64,000 bases of DNA from contig NZ_JAIUCZ020000001.1 in the NCBI RefSeq assembly GCF_020176955.2, positions 310,001 to 374,000 on the forward strand, in the 5' to 3' direction. Made by a program: the position numbers and the translations under genes. The notes under the pieces were generated by a model, which worked only from the letters and a program-made list of their open reading frames with translations, searched no databases and was not told the origin of the DNA. Below, one piece after another: positions 1-7,904 of this stretch (position 1 is its first letter; each line of letters begins with the position of its first letter). The DNA is from Nocardia sp. alder85J (GTDB lineage Bacteria > Actinomycetota > Actinomycetes > Mycobacteriales > Mycobacteriaceae).

Positions 1-207
1 ACCGGCACCTACGGCGTGGACGACCTCTCGCTCACCGAACGATTTCTCTCGGGTGACGACAGGGCGGTCTTCGATGATCCGGAGCATCCGTTCAATGTCG
101 CGTTGAATTCGGCACTACGAAAAGCGGCCGATCTGAGGAAAGAAGAATACGGGCTGTTCTTCGCCTCCGCCGGGCATGCGGCGCTGTACGACCCTCATCG
201 CGGCTGA
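1..207 (+). CDS. C-terminal end of an unidentified protein (partial)
   Basis: An open frame runs in from the left window edge and stops with TGA at 205-207. The 68 visible residues start TGTYGVDDLSL and end ALYDPHRG; they are charged, soluble-looking and show no motif I recognise. The opening TGTY recalls the segment VTGTYDTD in the short-chain dehydrogenase at 3538-4563, so an SDR C-terminus is possible, but this is weak. The frame converges with, and overlaps by 13 bases, the minus-strand AveC-like gene. The true start lies outside the window. Confidence 0.4.
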   Translation, partial: TGTYGVDDLSLTERFLSGDDRAVFDDPEHPFNVALNSALRKAADLRKEEYGLFFASAGHAALYDPHRG

Positions 208-980
208 TTCGGGATGCCCGGGAACAGCTGGTCCGTGGGACCGGCTGTCTCCCAGCCCTGGATCTTCGCGGCGAGGTGGGGTGCGAAGACCGCGCCGTAG
301 AGCACGTTGCCGAGCACGACGACCGCGACGACGGACAGGATCGACGCGCCGATCCGGTTCGTGGTCACGGTCCGGGCCCAGGTGTCGATGACGGTGCGGC
401 CTTCGCCGTCGGTGCGGCCGAGCAGATAGGTGAAGACCATCATCTGCACGCCCATCGCGAGGGCGTCGTAGAGCGGGTATTGGTGTGTGCTGCCCTCGAA
501 GAGGGCCAGTCCGGGAATCACCTTGCCGTAGTGGAAGATACCGAGGCGCGCGCCCAGTATCGCGTTGAAGCACAGGGCCCACACGAAACCGACGACCAGG
601 CCGACGGAGAGCAGAGCGATCGGCCGCCGCCAGTGGAATCGCGCGCTGGTCCAGCGGCCCAGCGCGGTGCCGATCAGGGCGGGGAGCACGAAATAGGAGA
701 TGTAACCCGGCGGGACCGGGGACGGGAGTCCGTGCCAGGTCTTGTTCAACGGCCACCAGGACGGCATGCGAGGGATGGCGGGGGCGAACTGCGCGTACAT
801 CGCCCAGTCGTAGGGCGCCTCGATCCAGGAGAACGAGATCGCCGACAGGCACAGCAGCAACAGCGGATGCAGCCGGCGGTGACGGATGCTGAGATATGTC
901 CCGGCGGCCAGGAAGCCGAGGCCGCCGATATAGGCGAAGGCGATGCCCGCCTTCATGATCGGCGTCAGTGAGCCGCTCAC
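195..980 (-). CDS. AveC-like (spirocyclase AveC family) membrane protein, divergent
   Basis: A 261-residue polytopic membrane protein with about seven hydrophobic segments. The region around WIEAPYDWAMYAQF and the following WWPLN matches the layout of the W-x-DP-x2-NW signature in the second AveC-type gene of this operon (4556-5695), so I place it in the same family with lower certainty. AveC of the avermectin pathway has been linked to spiroketal handling; the role of catabolic-cluster homologues is not known to me. I chose the GTG at 980, preceded by AAGGGG, over longer upstream readings because it overlaps the stop of the small membrane gene (977-1093) by four bases, which indicates translational coupling. 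It is the last gene of the minus-strand operon. Confidence 0.6.
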   Translation of the reverse strand: MSGSLTPIMKAGIAFAYIGGLGFLAAGTYLSIRHRRLHPLLLLCLSAISFSWIEAPYDWAMYAQFAPAIPRMPSWWPLNKTWHGLPSPVPPGYISYFVLPALIGTALGRWTSARFHWRRPIALLSVGLVVGFVWALCFNAILGARLGIFHYGKVIPGLALFEGSTHQYPLYDALAMGVQMMVFTYLLGRTDGEGRTVIDTWARTVTTNRIGASILSVVAVVVLGNVLYGAVFAPHLAAKIQGWETAGPTDQLFPGIPNQPR

Positions 981-1093
981 TGTTGCCCCTTCCGGTCCGA
1001 GTTCCGGCGGGCTTCCGGGTCGAGGCGGTACACCAGAGCGAAGGCGAGGAGGATCAGTCCGAACAGCGTGGCCAGCATGACGAAAGCGCCCAT
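977..1093 (-). CDS. 38-residue single-span membrane peptide
   Basis: A short gene with ATG at 1093 preceded by AAAGGGATACGGAC. The peptide has one hydrophobic segment (residues 4-22, FVMLATLFGLILLAFALVY) followed by a basic and acidic tail ending RNSDRKGQQ. Its TGA overlaps the GTG start of the AveC-like gene (GTGA), so the two are probably translated together and may form one membrane complex. No homologue is recognised; the call rests on ribosome binding site, coupling and the clean transmembrane pattern. Confidence 0.55.
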   Translation of the reverse strand: MGAFVMLATLFGLILLAFALVYRLDPEARRNSDRKGQQ

Positions 1094-1174
1094 GTCCGTA
1101 TCCCTTTCGATGTGGAATCAGGAGCGTCCGGGTGCCGACTGGATCCGCCGCTCGGCACCCGGACGCGTATTCCG

Positions 1175-2053
1175 TTATTTGCCGGGGCCGTTGGGCCACT
1201 TCAGCAGCGAGCCGGCGTCGACCCGGATCTGCTGGCCGGTGATGTAGCGGCTCTTGTCGCTCGCCAGGAATACCGCGAGATGGGCGATGTCCTCCGGCTC
1301 GACGTAGGGGATGGGCATGGCCTGGAAGAGGGAGAACAGCGGTTCGGCGTCCTCGCGGGTGGCCTTCTTGCCGACGGCGGTGAGGTCGGGCCGGAACATG
1401 CTGTACATGCCGTCGTTCTGTAGCAGTGCGGTGTTGCAGTTGGTCGGGTGCATCGCGTTGATCCGGATCATCCGCGGGGCCAGGTGCAGGCTCATCTCCT
1501 CGACGTATTCGATGACGACGCGCTTGCTCCAGCCGTATCCGCTGCCACCGGGTCCCATGTTGGGATTGTCGGTGGTGCCACGGATCATTCCGGCGGTGGA
1601 GCCGGTGACGATGATCGAGGAGCCGTCGGGCAGATGCGGTATCGAGACCGCGACGGTGTTCATGACACCCAGCAGATCGACATCGCTGGCGTCGACGAAA
1701 TGCATCGGATCGGGTTTGCCCATCGCCATCGGCAGAATTCCGGCGTTGGCGACGACGATATCGATCGTGCCGAATTCGGCCACCCCCGCCGTGATCGCGT
1801 CCCGGAGTTCGTGGCGTTCGCGGACGTCGGCGATGCGGGCCACGATGCGGCGGCCGAGTTTTTCGACGCCACGGGCGGTTTCCTCGAGATCCTCCGGCGT
1901 GGCCAGCGGGTACGGATTCGACTCGATGTTCCGGCAGATGTCGACGGCGATGATGTCCGCGCCCTCGCTCGCCATGGCGAGGGCGTGTGCGCGGCCCTGG
2001 CCGCGCGCGGCTCCGGTGATGAACGCGACCTTACCGGCCAAGCTCTCTGTCAT
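1175..2053 (-). CDS. Mycofactocin-coupled SDR family oxidoreductase
   Basis: A 292-residue short-chain dehydrogenase. The N-terminal dinucleotide motif is TGAARGQG (residues 12-19), NAG follows near residue 96, and the catalytic Ser and YGWSK (Tyr-x3-Lys) are present. An extra segment after the second strand (DICRNIESNPYPLATPEDLEETA) is typical of the mycofactocin-associated SDR subfamily, whose nicotinamide cofactor is tightly held and re-oxidised through the peptide-derived redox cofactor mycofactocin. The start ATG at 2053 has GAGGAAG upstream. It lies 34 bases after the P450 gene and is probably co-transcribed with it, oxidising an alcohol made by the P450. The substrate is unknown. Confidence 0.85.
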   Translation of the reverse strand: MTESLAGKVAFITGAARGQGRAHALAMASEGADIIAVDICRNIESNPYPLATPEDLEETARGVEKLGRRIVARIADVRERHELRDAITAGVAEFGTIDIVVANAGILPMAMGKPDPMHFVDASDVDLLGVMNTVAVSIPHLPDGSSIIVTGSTAGMIRGTTDNPNMGPGGSGYGWSKRVVIEYVEEMSLHLAPRMIRINAMHPTNCNTALLQNDGMYSMFRPDLTAVGKKATREDAEPLFSLFQAMPIPYVEPEDIAHLAVFLASDKSRYITGQQIRVDAGSLLKWPNGPGK

Positions 2054-2087
2054 CTGATCTTCCTCGGTGGGAACGGATGAGCGGTTG

Positions 2088-3302
2088 CTATGCGGGAGTG
2101 TCGAATACGACGGGCAGCGCGGCGGGTGAGCGGAACACCTGACCGCGGATGTGGACGTCCTCGGCATCCGGGTCCAGGCGTAGATTCGGCAGCTGGTCGA
2201 TCAGCAGGTTCATCGCGGTCCGCATTTCCAGGCGGGCCAGGTGCATGCCCAGGCAGACGTGCACACCGTGTCCCCATCCGACGTGGGATCTGCTCGATCG
2301 GAAAATGTCGAAATCGTTCGGATGGGTGTACCGGTCCTCCTGCCGGTTCGCCGCGCCGAGCATCGGCATCACCGAACATCCCGCCGGGATCCGTACGCCC
2401 CCCAATTCGGTGTCGCGGGTCGTGACCCGGGTGATCGTGAGCAGCGGGGCGTCCCACCGGACCACTTCCTCGATGGCCTGCGGGAGCAGGGATCGGTCGG
2501 CCTTGACGGCCTCGAACTGGTCGGGGTGGGACAGCAAGCCGTACAGCAGGTTTCCCAGCGACCGGTAGGTGGTCTCGATACCGGCCGGCAGCAGCAGGCG
2601 CAGGAACGAGTAGATCTCCTCGTCGGTGAGCTTCTCGCCATCGATCTCCGCCTGGGCGAGGCTGCTGATCAAGTCGTCCCGCGGTTCCGCGCGGCGGGCT
2701 TCGAGGATCGGCGCGAAATATCGGACCAATGCCTCCGAGGCCGTCTTGCCGCGTTCGGGGTTGATGGTGAAACTCAGCAGCGAGATCGACCACCGCTGGA
2801 ATTGCGGATAGTCCTCCTGCGGCAGTCCCAGCAGCCGGGCGATGATCCGGGTGGGGTAGGGAAAGGTGAACTGCTTGACCAGATCCGCCCTGCCGTCGGG
2901 GGCGAAGCCGTCGATCAGTTCGCCGCCGACCTTGCCGACCAGCTCGTCCTCCCAGCGCGCCAGCGCCTTCGCCGAGAACGATGTGGAGACCAGCGCGCGA
3001 TGGCGGCGGTGCTGCGGTTCGTCCATGCCGAGCATGACGTGTTTGCCGAGTACGTCGCCGAACGCGCTGATGACGATCGCCGAGGAGAACGTCTCGTTGT
3101 CCCGCAGCATCGTGATGATGTCCTCGTGCCGGTACACGATGAATACCGGTTTACCCTCTTCGCCGGGCATCCCCGAGATGTCGATGCGCTGGATCGGTTC
3201 CTCGCGGTTCTGCCGGGCCAGTTCCGGATAGGGGTCGCGGACATTTCCCGACACCGCGTCGTCGAAGGCGCCGAAATCCTGGAGGTCGTCGAACAGTTCC
3301 AT
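2088..3302 (-). CDS. Cytochrome P450
   Basis: A 404-residue soluble bacterial P450. Recognisable elements are the I-helix AGIETT (about residue 241), the K-helix EVVR followed by WDAP, and the haem loop WGHGVHVCLG with the ligand Cys near residue 350; the usual Phe at the start of that loop is Trp. It would hydroxylate an organic substrate using a ferredoxin, and the nearest candidate donor in the window is the 3Fe-4S ferredoxin at 13586. The ATG at 3302 gives a normal family length; a frame extension upstream belongs to the aldehyde dehydrogenase relic, not to this protein. It sits between that relic and the mycofactocin SDR in the operon. Confidence 0.93.
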   Translation of the reverse strand: MELFDDLQDFGAFDDAVSGNVRDPYPELARQNREEPIQRIDISGMPGEEGKPVFIVYRHEDIITMLRDNETFSSAIVISAFGDVLGKHVMLGMDEPQHRRHRALVSTSFSAKALARWEDELVGKVGGELIDGFAPDGRADLVKQFTFPYPTRIIARLLGLPQEDYPQFQRWSISLLSFTINPERGKTASEALVRYFAPILEARRAEPRDDLISSLAQAEIDGEKLTDEEIYSFLRLLLPAGIETTYRSLGNLLYGLLSHPDQFEAVKADRSLLPQAIEEVVRWDAPLLTITRVTTRDTELGGVRIPAGCSVMPMLGAANRQEDRYTHPNDFDIFRSSRSHVGWGHGVHVCLGMHLARLEMRTAMNLLIDQLPNLRLDPDAEDVHIRGQVFRSPAALPVVFDTPA

Positions 3303-3316
3303 TACTGATTCCTCTT

Positions 3317-3540
3317 TCAATCGACCGGGTTGGCGACGGATTTGGTCTCGGTGTACCGGCCGAATCCGGCCGTGCCGTGCTGTCGCCGAAGGTACGTCGG
3401 CGCCGTAACCGGCTCCGCCGCCGAGGCCGATGAATCCGGCGCGCAATCGGCGCGCCACCGCCGGCGAGTGTTCGAGCGAACTCGACATGACATTCCCGGC
3501 CAGGCCGTAGGGACCGTCGTTGGCGACCTTCAGGGTGTCA
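3317..3540 (-). pseudogene. Aldehyde dehydrogenase, C-terminal relic with internal deletion and frameshift
   Basis: Reading leftwards from 3540, the frame gives DTLKVANDGPYGLAGNV, then AVARRLRAGFIGL and GYGADVP, all standard for the C-terminal part of NAD-dependent aldehyde dehydrogenases. At about 3385 roughly ten residues that normally follow (the FGGYK-SGIG segment) are missing and the frame shifts. The proper family tail QHGTAGFGRYTETKSVANPVD then resumes and ends at TGA 3317-3319. The N-terminal three quarters, with the catalytic Cys, are absent; the relic abuts the stop of the SDR gene. It cannot be active and marks a lost step after the P450 and SDR. Confidence 0.8.
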
Positions 3541-4563
3541 GGCATGGGTGTCGCTGTCCGGCTTCGGGCCTTCCGGTGCGCTCGGCTGGGGTGCGAAACG
3601 CATGGCCAGCACGGCGATTCGCTGCATTGCGGGTGCGGGCAGGACGCGCGCGGCGGTGATCATCGCGCGCCGGCTCGCGGTGACGCGGACCGGGCCACCG
3701 CGCAGTGCGCCGTGCCGCGGCAGTCCCATCGCCAGCCGGGACATCTGGTGCATGCCCGACGGCGGCAGAATTCTGGCGGCCAGCAACAACATTCGGGCGT
3801 CGGGGCCGACGGCGCGGCGGCGGAACGGGCCGCGGTGGTCGAGCGCCTTGCTCAGGCCGGCCGCGAAACGCTGTGGCGGCCGGGCGAATCGGATGGCGAA
3901 TCGGCCCCGCCGGTCGGTGGATTCGTGCAATCGCGCGTAGGGCCCGGCGAAGTCGCGATCGTCGGTGGTGCCCGCGTCGGTGATGATGTCGGTGTCGTAG
4001 GTGCCGGTCACCAGGATCGAGACGCCGAGCCCGAAGGGGGCGATCTCCCCGGCCAGCGATTCGCCCCAGCGTTCCAGCGCACCCTTGGCCGAGGAGTAGG
4101 GCGCGATGCCGGGCATGCCCCGCACCCCGCCCGCGCTGGAGACCAGGACGATCCGGCCGCGGCCGGCCGCGCGCATGGCGGGTAGTAGCGCGGTGGTCAA
4201 CGCCACGGGTCCGAGGAGGTGAGTCGCGAACATTCGCTCCCACAGCTCCGGCGGCGCCTCCTCCACCATGCCCGCGGCGGAGATCCCGGCATTGTGCACC
4301 AGCGCGTAGGGGGCACCCACCCGTTCCAGGACGGTCGCCGCCGCCGCGGTGATGGAGGCCGGATCGGTCAGGTCGAGCCGGATGCCGAGGAGTCTCGGAT
4401 CATTCTGTGGTGCAACGGTTTCAGCGCGAAGACGGGCGAGTCCGGGCTCGGGGGAGCGCATCGCCGCGACGACGGTCCACCCCCGCTGGTAGAGATGTAT
4501 CGCCGAGGCCAGGCCCAGGCCGCGCGAGGCGCCGGTGATGAGGACGGTGCGTTGCTCAGCCAT
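3538..4563 (-). CDS. SDR family NAD(P)-dependent oxidoreductase
   Basis: A 341-residue short-chain dehydrogenase with TGASRGLG at residues 10-17, HNAG near 90, the catalytic Ser in VLVSSAGG and Y-x3-K in PYSSAKGALE. The C-terminal 100 residues are longer than in classical SDRs and rich in Arg and Ala. The ATG at 4563 overlaps the end of the AveC-family gene by eight bases, so it belongs to the same operon. The 3' end runs directly into the aldehyde dehydrogenase relic, which suggests that the deletion junction lies at or near the stop codon. The substrate is unknown. Confidence 0.85.
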   Translation of the reverse strand: MAEQRTVLITGASRGLGLASAIHLYQRGWTVVAAMRSPEPGLARLRAETVAPQNDPRLLGIRLDLTDPASITAAAATVLERVGAPYALVHNAGISAAGMVEEAPPELWERMFATHLLGPVALTTALLPAMRAAGRGRIVLVSSAGGVRGMPGIAPYSSAKGALERWGESLAGEIAPFGLGVSILVTGTYDTDIITDAGTTDDRDFAGPYARLHESTDRRGRFAIRFARPPQRFAAGLSKALDHRGPFRRRAVGPDARMLLLAARILPPSGMHQMSRLAMGLPRHGALRGGPVRVTASRRAMITAARVLPAPAMQRIAVLAMRFAPQPSAPEGPKPDSDTHA

Positions 4564-5695
4564 GGTGCGGCTCCGGCGCGCAGCGGCCGCCGGCGGCAGG
4601 CAGGGCGATATCGGGCCGGCCGTGCGGCTGCCCGCTCATCCAGGTGGACCAGATACCCACCGAATACGGGCCCGGTTGGCCGTTCTTCTCGTACATGCCT
4701 TGCGGGTCGTAGACTTTGGCCTCGGGATAGGGCCACGGGCAGGCCACCGACGTGGCCGCGCCGCTGATTTTGATGAGCTGGAATCCCCAGCCGTAGCAGA
4801 AGTACGCGATGTTGACGATCACGAACATCACCGCGAACATGCCCAGCGCGGGCCGTCGTGGGAACAGCCTGGCCCGCTGCGCGAGTTTTTCGGCCACCGT
4901 GCGACCGGTATCGTCGCGATACACCAGCACACCGGCCGGAATCATCACCACGCACACCAGCGTCGATTCCCACAGCAGCGGGAACTGCCAGGGGCGGCCG
5001 ACGAAGATCGAGCCGAACGGGATGACCTGCGAGTAGATGTACATTCCGGTCCGCACCAGCGTGACCTCGAGGATCATGTCCATCACGAAGCCGAACACCA
5101 GGATGAGCCAGGCCAGCGAAATCAGCGGATGCCGCCAGACGAACGAATCCGTCGGCCGCGCGGCCTGAATCCGCCTCAGCACCGGATTGGCCAGGAAGAA
5201 CGGGCCGAAGTAGAACGTCGCGTAGCCGATCACCAGGAACGGCTCGACCGTCGGCGACAACGACACCAGCGGCCAATCCTCCGGCCAGTGCGACAGATCG
5301 GGGTTGTAGACCGCGTACGGCGACCAGTTCATGATCGGGTCCTGCCACACGATCAGCGTGGTGACGATGCCCATCAGCAGGTAGGGGTGGCCGGGATGCC
5401 GTCGCACCGCCCAGATCACGAGCGCGATGAGCTGGATCATCATGACGACGGTCAGGATTTGCAGCAGCGTGACCCAGTGGTGGTAGCCGAACAGCGGCTG
5501 CACCGGTCGCGGCGCGGGACCGTCCGGGAATCCGGGGGTGCGGATGCGTGCGGACACCGCGCTCACCCGGGCGTTCCAGCCGATCAGGATCAGTGCGACG
5601 AGGGCGAGTGCGGTCCCGATCACCGGCCACAGCGGGCGTTTTCGGGGTGCGGGGTCGCGGAGGTCGGCGGTGCGGTGTGCGGGTTCGGTCGTCAT
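4556..5695 (-). CDS. Spirocyclase AveC family membrane protein
   Basis: A 379-residue integral membrane protein: a short cytoplasmic N-terminus, a first span at residues 23-43 and about seven further hydrophobic segments. The motif WQDPIMNWSPY (about residue 121) followed by HWPEDWP, and the CYGW element near the C-terminus, are the features I recognise from AveC-type proteins of actinobacteria. The member in avermectin synthesis acts around spiroketal formation; homologues beside P450 and SDR genes are common but biochemically undefined. ATG at 5695; it begins three bases after the stop of the solute-binding-protein gene, so co-translation is likely. Confidence 0.8.
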   Translation of the reverse strand: MTTEPAHRTADLRDPAPRKRPLWPVIGTALALVALILIGWNARVSAVSARIRTPGFPDGPAPRPVQPLFGYHHWVTLLQILTVVMMIQLIALVIWAVRRHPGHPYLLMGIVTTLIVWQDPIMNWSPYAVYNPDLSHWPEDWPLVSLSPTVEPFLVIGYATFYFGPFFLANPVLRRIQAARPTDSFVWRHPLISLAWLILVFGFVMDMILEVTLVRTGMYIYSQVIPFGSIFVGRPWQFPLLWESTLVCVVMIPAGVLVYRDDTGRTVAEKLAQRARLFPRRPALGMFAVMFVIVNIAYFCYGWGFQLIKISGAATSVACPWPYPEAKVYDPQGMYEKNGQPGPYSVGIWSTWMSGQPHGRPDIALPAAGGRCAPEPHHG

Positions 5696-5698
5696 CGT

Positions 5699-6814
5699 TC
5701 ACTCCTGACCGAAGCGGTCGACGAGGTGCGAGTTGGCGCCGTCGGCATCGAGGCTGCGGGCGACCAGGTAGCCGGCGCCCATCCAGGCCCGGCGTGTCCA
5801 TTTGCCCAGCGAGACACGGGTTCCCGGTGCGCCGGAGGCGGCGGGCAGCATCTTGACCCGCTCCAGCGCCTCCTTCACTCCGCGCGGGCTGAGCGGATGC
5901 GCGTCGGTGAAGGCGTGGACCAGGGTGGCGGCGATGTCGTGATTCACCACCGGCACGCAGTATTCGGGGCGGCGGCCGTCGTATTTCGCGGCGTAGCGGT
6001 CGAGGAACGCCTGCCCGACCGGATTGCCCTCGTCGTACTGATCGACGCCGACCCAGCCCATGAACGCGTTCCACATGATCGGGTTGACCCAGGCGTTCTG
6101 GAAGGCAGTCGTGGTGAACCGCGGTGGATCCCACCCGGTGGCCTCCAGCGCCGGATTGATGAACACGATGCCGAAACCGAAGCCGAGATGGACGATGCCC
6201 CCGGCCCCGGCCTCGTGCAGGGTGCGCACCGCGGCGGTGATGTCCTGTGCCGTCTGCGCGATCACCGCCTCGGCGACGATTCGAATGCTCTTGCGCCGGG
6301 CGACATTCCGCAGATTGCGCAGATAGCTCTCACCGATCAGGCTCTGCTCGGCCAGCACGCCGATGGTGCTGATCCCGCGCTTGGCGATCAGGTCGACGAG
6401 GAAGATCGGCTCGTCGGTCATCGACCCCTGCGGAAACGAGAAGGTCCACTCACCCAGCCAGTCGTCGGTACCGGTCACGCTGATCGCCGGCACCCGGAAC
6501 CGCTCCTCGATCGCCTCGCGCACCGGCACGGCGTTGTCGGTGATGTTGGGGCCGAAGATCACCAGGCAGCCCGCGTCGACGAGTTCGCCGTAGGCATCGA
6601 TGACCGCCTTGACACTGCCCTTGGGCAGGCCCTCCACCTCGCGGTAGATCATCTGCACCCGGCGGTCCATCAGGCCCTGTTCGAAGGCCTCCTCGAAGAC
6701 CAGGTCGAACACCTGGGTGAAGTCGTCCCGCATCTGCTGCGGAAAGCCCGGTGGCAGTGTGAAATCCATCAGATAGCCGACCTTGATCGGTTCGGCGGTG
6801 CTCTCGTACGACAC
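5699..6814 (-). CDS. Type I periplasmic-binding-fold protein without signal peptide (AmiC/LivJ-like)
   Basis: A 371-residue protein of the branched-chain amino acid/amide receptor fold: the first strand KVGYLMD, then VIFGPNITDNAVPV and ISVTGTDDW of the ligand cleft, and RRPEYCVPVVNHD near the C-terminus. I prefer the GTG at 6814, preceded by GGGAGG, to the ATG at 6859, which has no ribosome binding site. With either start there is no signal peptide or lipobox and no ABC permease or ATPase nearby. A cytoplasmic ligand sensor like AmiC, or a substrate carrier, fits better than an importer subunit. It is the first gene of the operon, with a palindrome 19 bases upstream. Confidence 0.75.
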   Translation of the reverse strand: MSYESTAEPIKVGYLMDFTLPPGFPQQMRDDFTQVFDLVFEEAFEQGLMDRRVQMIYREVEGLPKGSVKAVIDAYGELVDAGCLVIFGPNITDNAVPVREAIEERFRVPAISVTGTDDWLGEWTFSFPQGSMTDEPIFLVDLIAKRGISTIGVLAEQSLIGESYLRNLRNVARRKSIRIVAEAVIAQTAQDITAAVRTLHEAGAGGIVHLGFGFGIVFINPALEATGWDPPRFTTTAFQNAWVNPIMWNAFMGWVGVDQYDEGNPVGQAFLDRYAAKYDGRRPEYCVPVVNHDIAATLVHAFTDAHPLSPRGVKEALERVKMLPAASGAPGTRVSLGKWTRRAWMGAGYLVARSLDADGANSHLVDRFGQE

Positions 6815-6832
6815 GTGACCTCCCGTAGTACG

Positions 6833-6846
6833 AACGAATATTTGTT
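6833..6846. promoter_or_regulatory. Palindromic operator candidate, copy 1
   Basis: AACGAATATTTGTT, a 14-bp palindrome with one mismatched pair, 19 bases upstream of the GTG of the solute-binding-protein gene that heads the minus-strand operon. Related sequences occur at 7842-7855 and 8993-9006, each also upstream of a gene start. The two arms, AACRAAT and ATTYGTT, suggest a dimeric regulator such as a TetR protein. Confidence 0.55.
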
Positions 6847-6886
6847 TTTCAGTGGGCATGACGGTCCGCGGATCCGGCGGGCGAGC

Positions 6887-7723
6887 TCACTCGTCCGGCG
6901 CCCGCAGGTACACGTCGATCATCTCGATCAGGCCGCGGGTGACCCGCGGATCGTCGGTGAGCGGACCGGCGACGGCCGCCACCGCCGCCGCGCGAGGGTC
7001 GAGCCCTGCGGCGATCAGCCGCCCGGCGGCGACCAGGACACGAGTGGAGGACACCTCGCGCACGCCGCCGGCCTCCAACCGGCGGATCGCCCCGGCCAGT
7101 TGCACGAGCATCGCCGCCGTGTGTTCGTCGATGCCGGCCTCGTGGGCCACGATGCGCTGCTCCACCTCCGGCTCCGGGAAGCCGAACTCGATGGCGACCA
7201 TCCGCTGCCGGGTGGAGTCCTTGAGATCCTCGAGCACACTCTGATAGCCGGGGTTGTAGGACACCACCAGACCGAATCCCGGTGCCGCCGAGACGGTTTC
7301 GCCGAGCCGCTCGATCGGCAGTTGGCGCCGGTGATCGGCGAGCGGATGCAGCACGACGGTGGTGTCCTGGCGGGCCTCGACCACCTCGTCGAGATAGCAG
7401 ATGGCGCCCTCGCGCACCGCGCGGGTCAGCGGGCCGTCGACCCATTCGGTATCGCCGCCGCGCAACAGGTATCGGCCGACGAGGTCGGCGGTGGTGAGAT
7501 CGTCGTGACAGGCGACGGTGATCAGCGGTCGCCCGAGATCGTGTGCCATCGCCTCGACGAACCGGGTCTTGCCGCAGCCGGTCGGGCCCTTCAGGACGAT
7601 CGAAAGTCCTTGCCGGTGAGCGGCTTTGAAGACCGCTTCCTCGTCGAGTACGGGGACGTAGTACGGGCGGGGCAGTGGCGCGGCCGCGTCGGGGCGCGGC
7701 TTGGAGGGGGCGGAGATCGTCAT
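6887..7723 (-). CDS. CbbQ/NirQ/NorQ/GpvN family AAA+ ATPase
   Basis: A 278-residue MoxR-type AAA+ protein. The Walker A motif GPTGCGKT lies at residues 45-52, Walker B is ICYLDEV (about 108-114), and sensor and C-terminal lid regions follow. CbbQ and NorQ proteins form hexameric rings that, with a VWA-domain partner (CbbO/NorD), insert or remodel metal cofactor sites in target enzymes using ATP. The partner-like gene lies just upstream (7905-8963). The ATG at 7723 overlaps the stop of a 19-residue reading frame (ATGA). Targets in this cluster could be the P450 or the amidohydrolase; this is inference. Confidence 0.88.
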   Translation of the reverse strand: MTISAPSKPRPDAAAPLPRPYYVPVLDEEAVFKAAHRQGLSIVLKGPTGCGKTRFVEAMAHDLGRPLITVACHDDLTTADLVGRYLLRGGDTEWVDGPLTRAVREGAICYLDEVVEARQDTTVVLHPLADHRRQLPIERLGETVSAAPGFGLVVSYNPGYQSVLEDLKDSTRQRMVAIEFGFPEPEVEQRIVAHEAGIDEHTAAMLVQLAGAIRRLEAGGVREVSSTRVLVAAGRLIAAGLDPRAAAVAAVAGPLTDDPRVTRGLIEMIDVYLRAPDE

Positions 7724-7779
7724 CCGCGGACTCTTCGGGTCGCAATGCCGGGAGTTCGGCCGGCGCCGGTGCCAGACAT
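7720..7779 (-). CDS. Possible 19-residue leader or gene relic coupled to the ATPase
   Basis: ATG at 7779 is preceded by a strong ribosome binding site, GAAGGAGAAGTG, and opens MSGTGAGRTPG, ending RRVRG with a TGA that overlaps the ATPase ATG by four bases. It may be a leader peptide coupling translation. Alternatively it may be a gene that lost its middle, leaving the original start and the original overlap, a pattern seen elsewhere in this window. No homology can be assessed at this length. Confidence 0.4.
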   Translation of the reverse strand: MSGTGAGRTPGIATRRVRG

Positions 7780-7841
7780 CACTTCTCCTTCATGAGTCCC
7801 GTGTCGCGGATCCGGACCGGGCCGCCCGAAGCGTAGCTCGG

Positions 7842-7855
7842 AACAGATGTTTGAT
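7842..7855. promoter_or_regulatory. Palindromic operator candidate, copy 3
   Basis: AACAGATGTTTGAT differs from copy 2 read on the minus strand (AACAGATATTTGGT) at two positions. It lies 63 bases upstream of the small reading frame at 7779 and about 120 bases upstream of the AAA+ ATPase start. It is also nested in a wider inverted repeat, GGAAC...GTTCC, at 7840-7865. Confidence 0.45.
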
Positions 7856-7904
7856 ACAACCGTTCCGGCGGACCGGAATGCGGTGGTGTGATCGGCGCGC
7901 GTCC

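Noticed and set aside
2088..3545. P450 with an 81-residue N-terminal extension
   Set aside because: The extension is the aldehyde dehydrogenase relic read through in the same frame; the P450 has its own ATG at 3302 and normal length.
4535..7795. A very long (1086-codon) open frame on the plus strand
   Set aside because: It is antisense to four well-supported minus-strand genes, is Arg/His/Asp-rich as expected for high-GC shadow frames, and has no start signal or motif.
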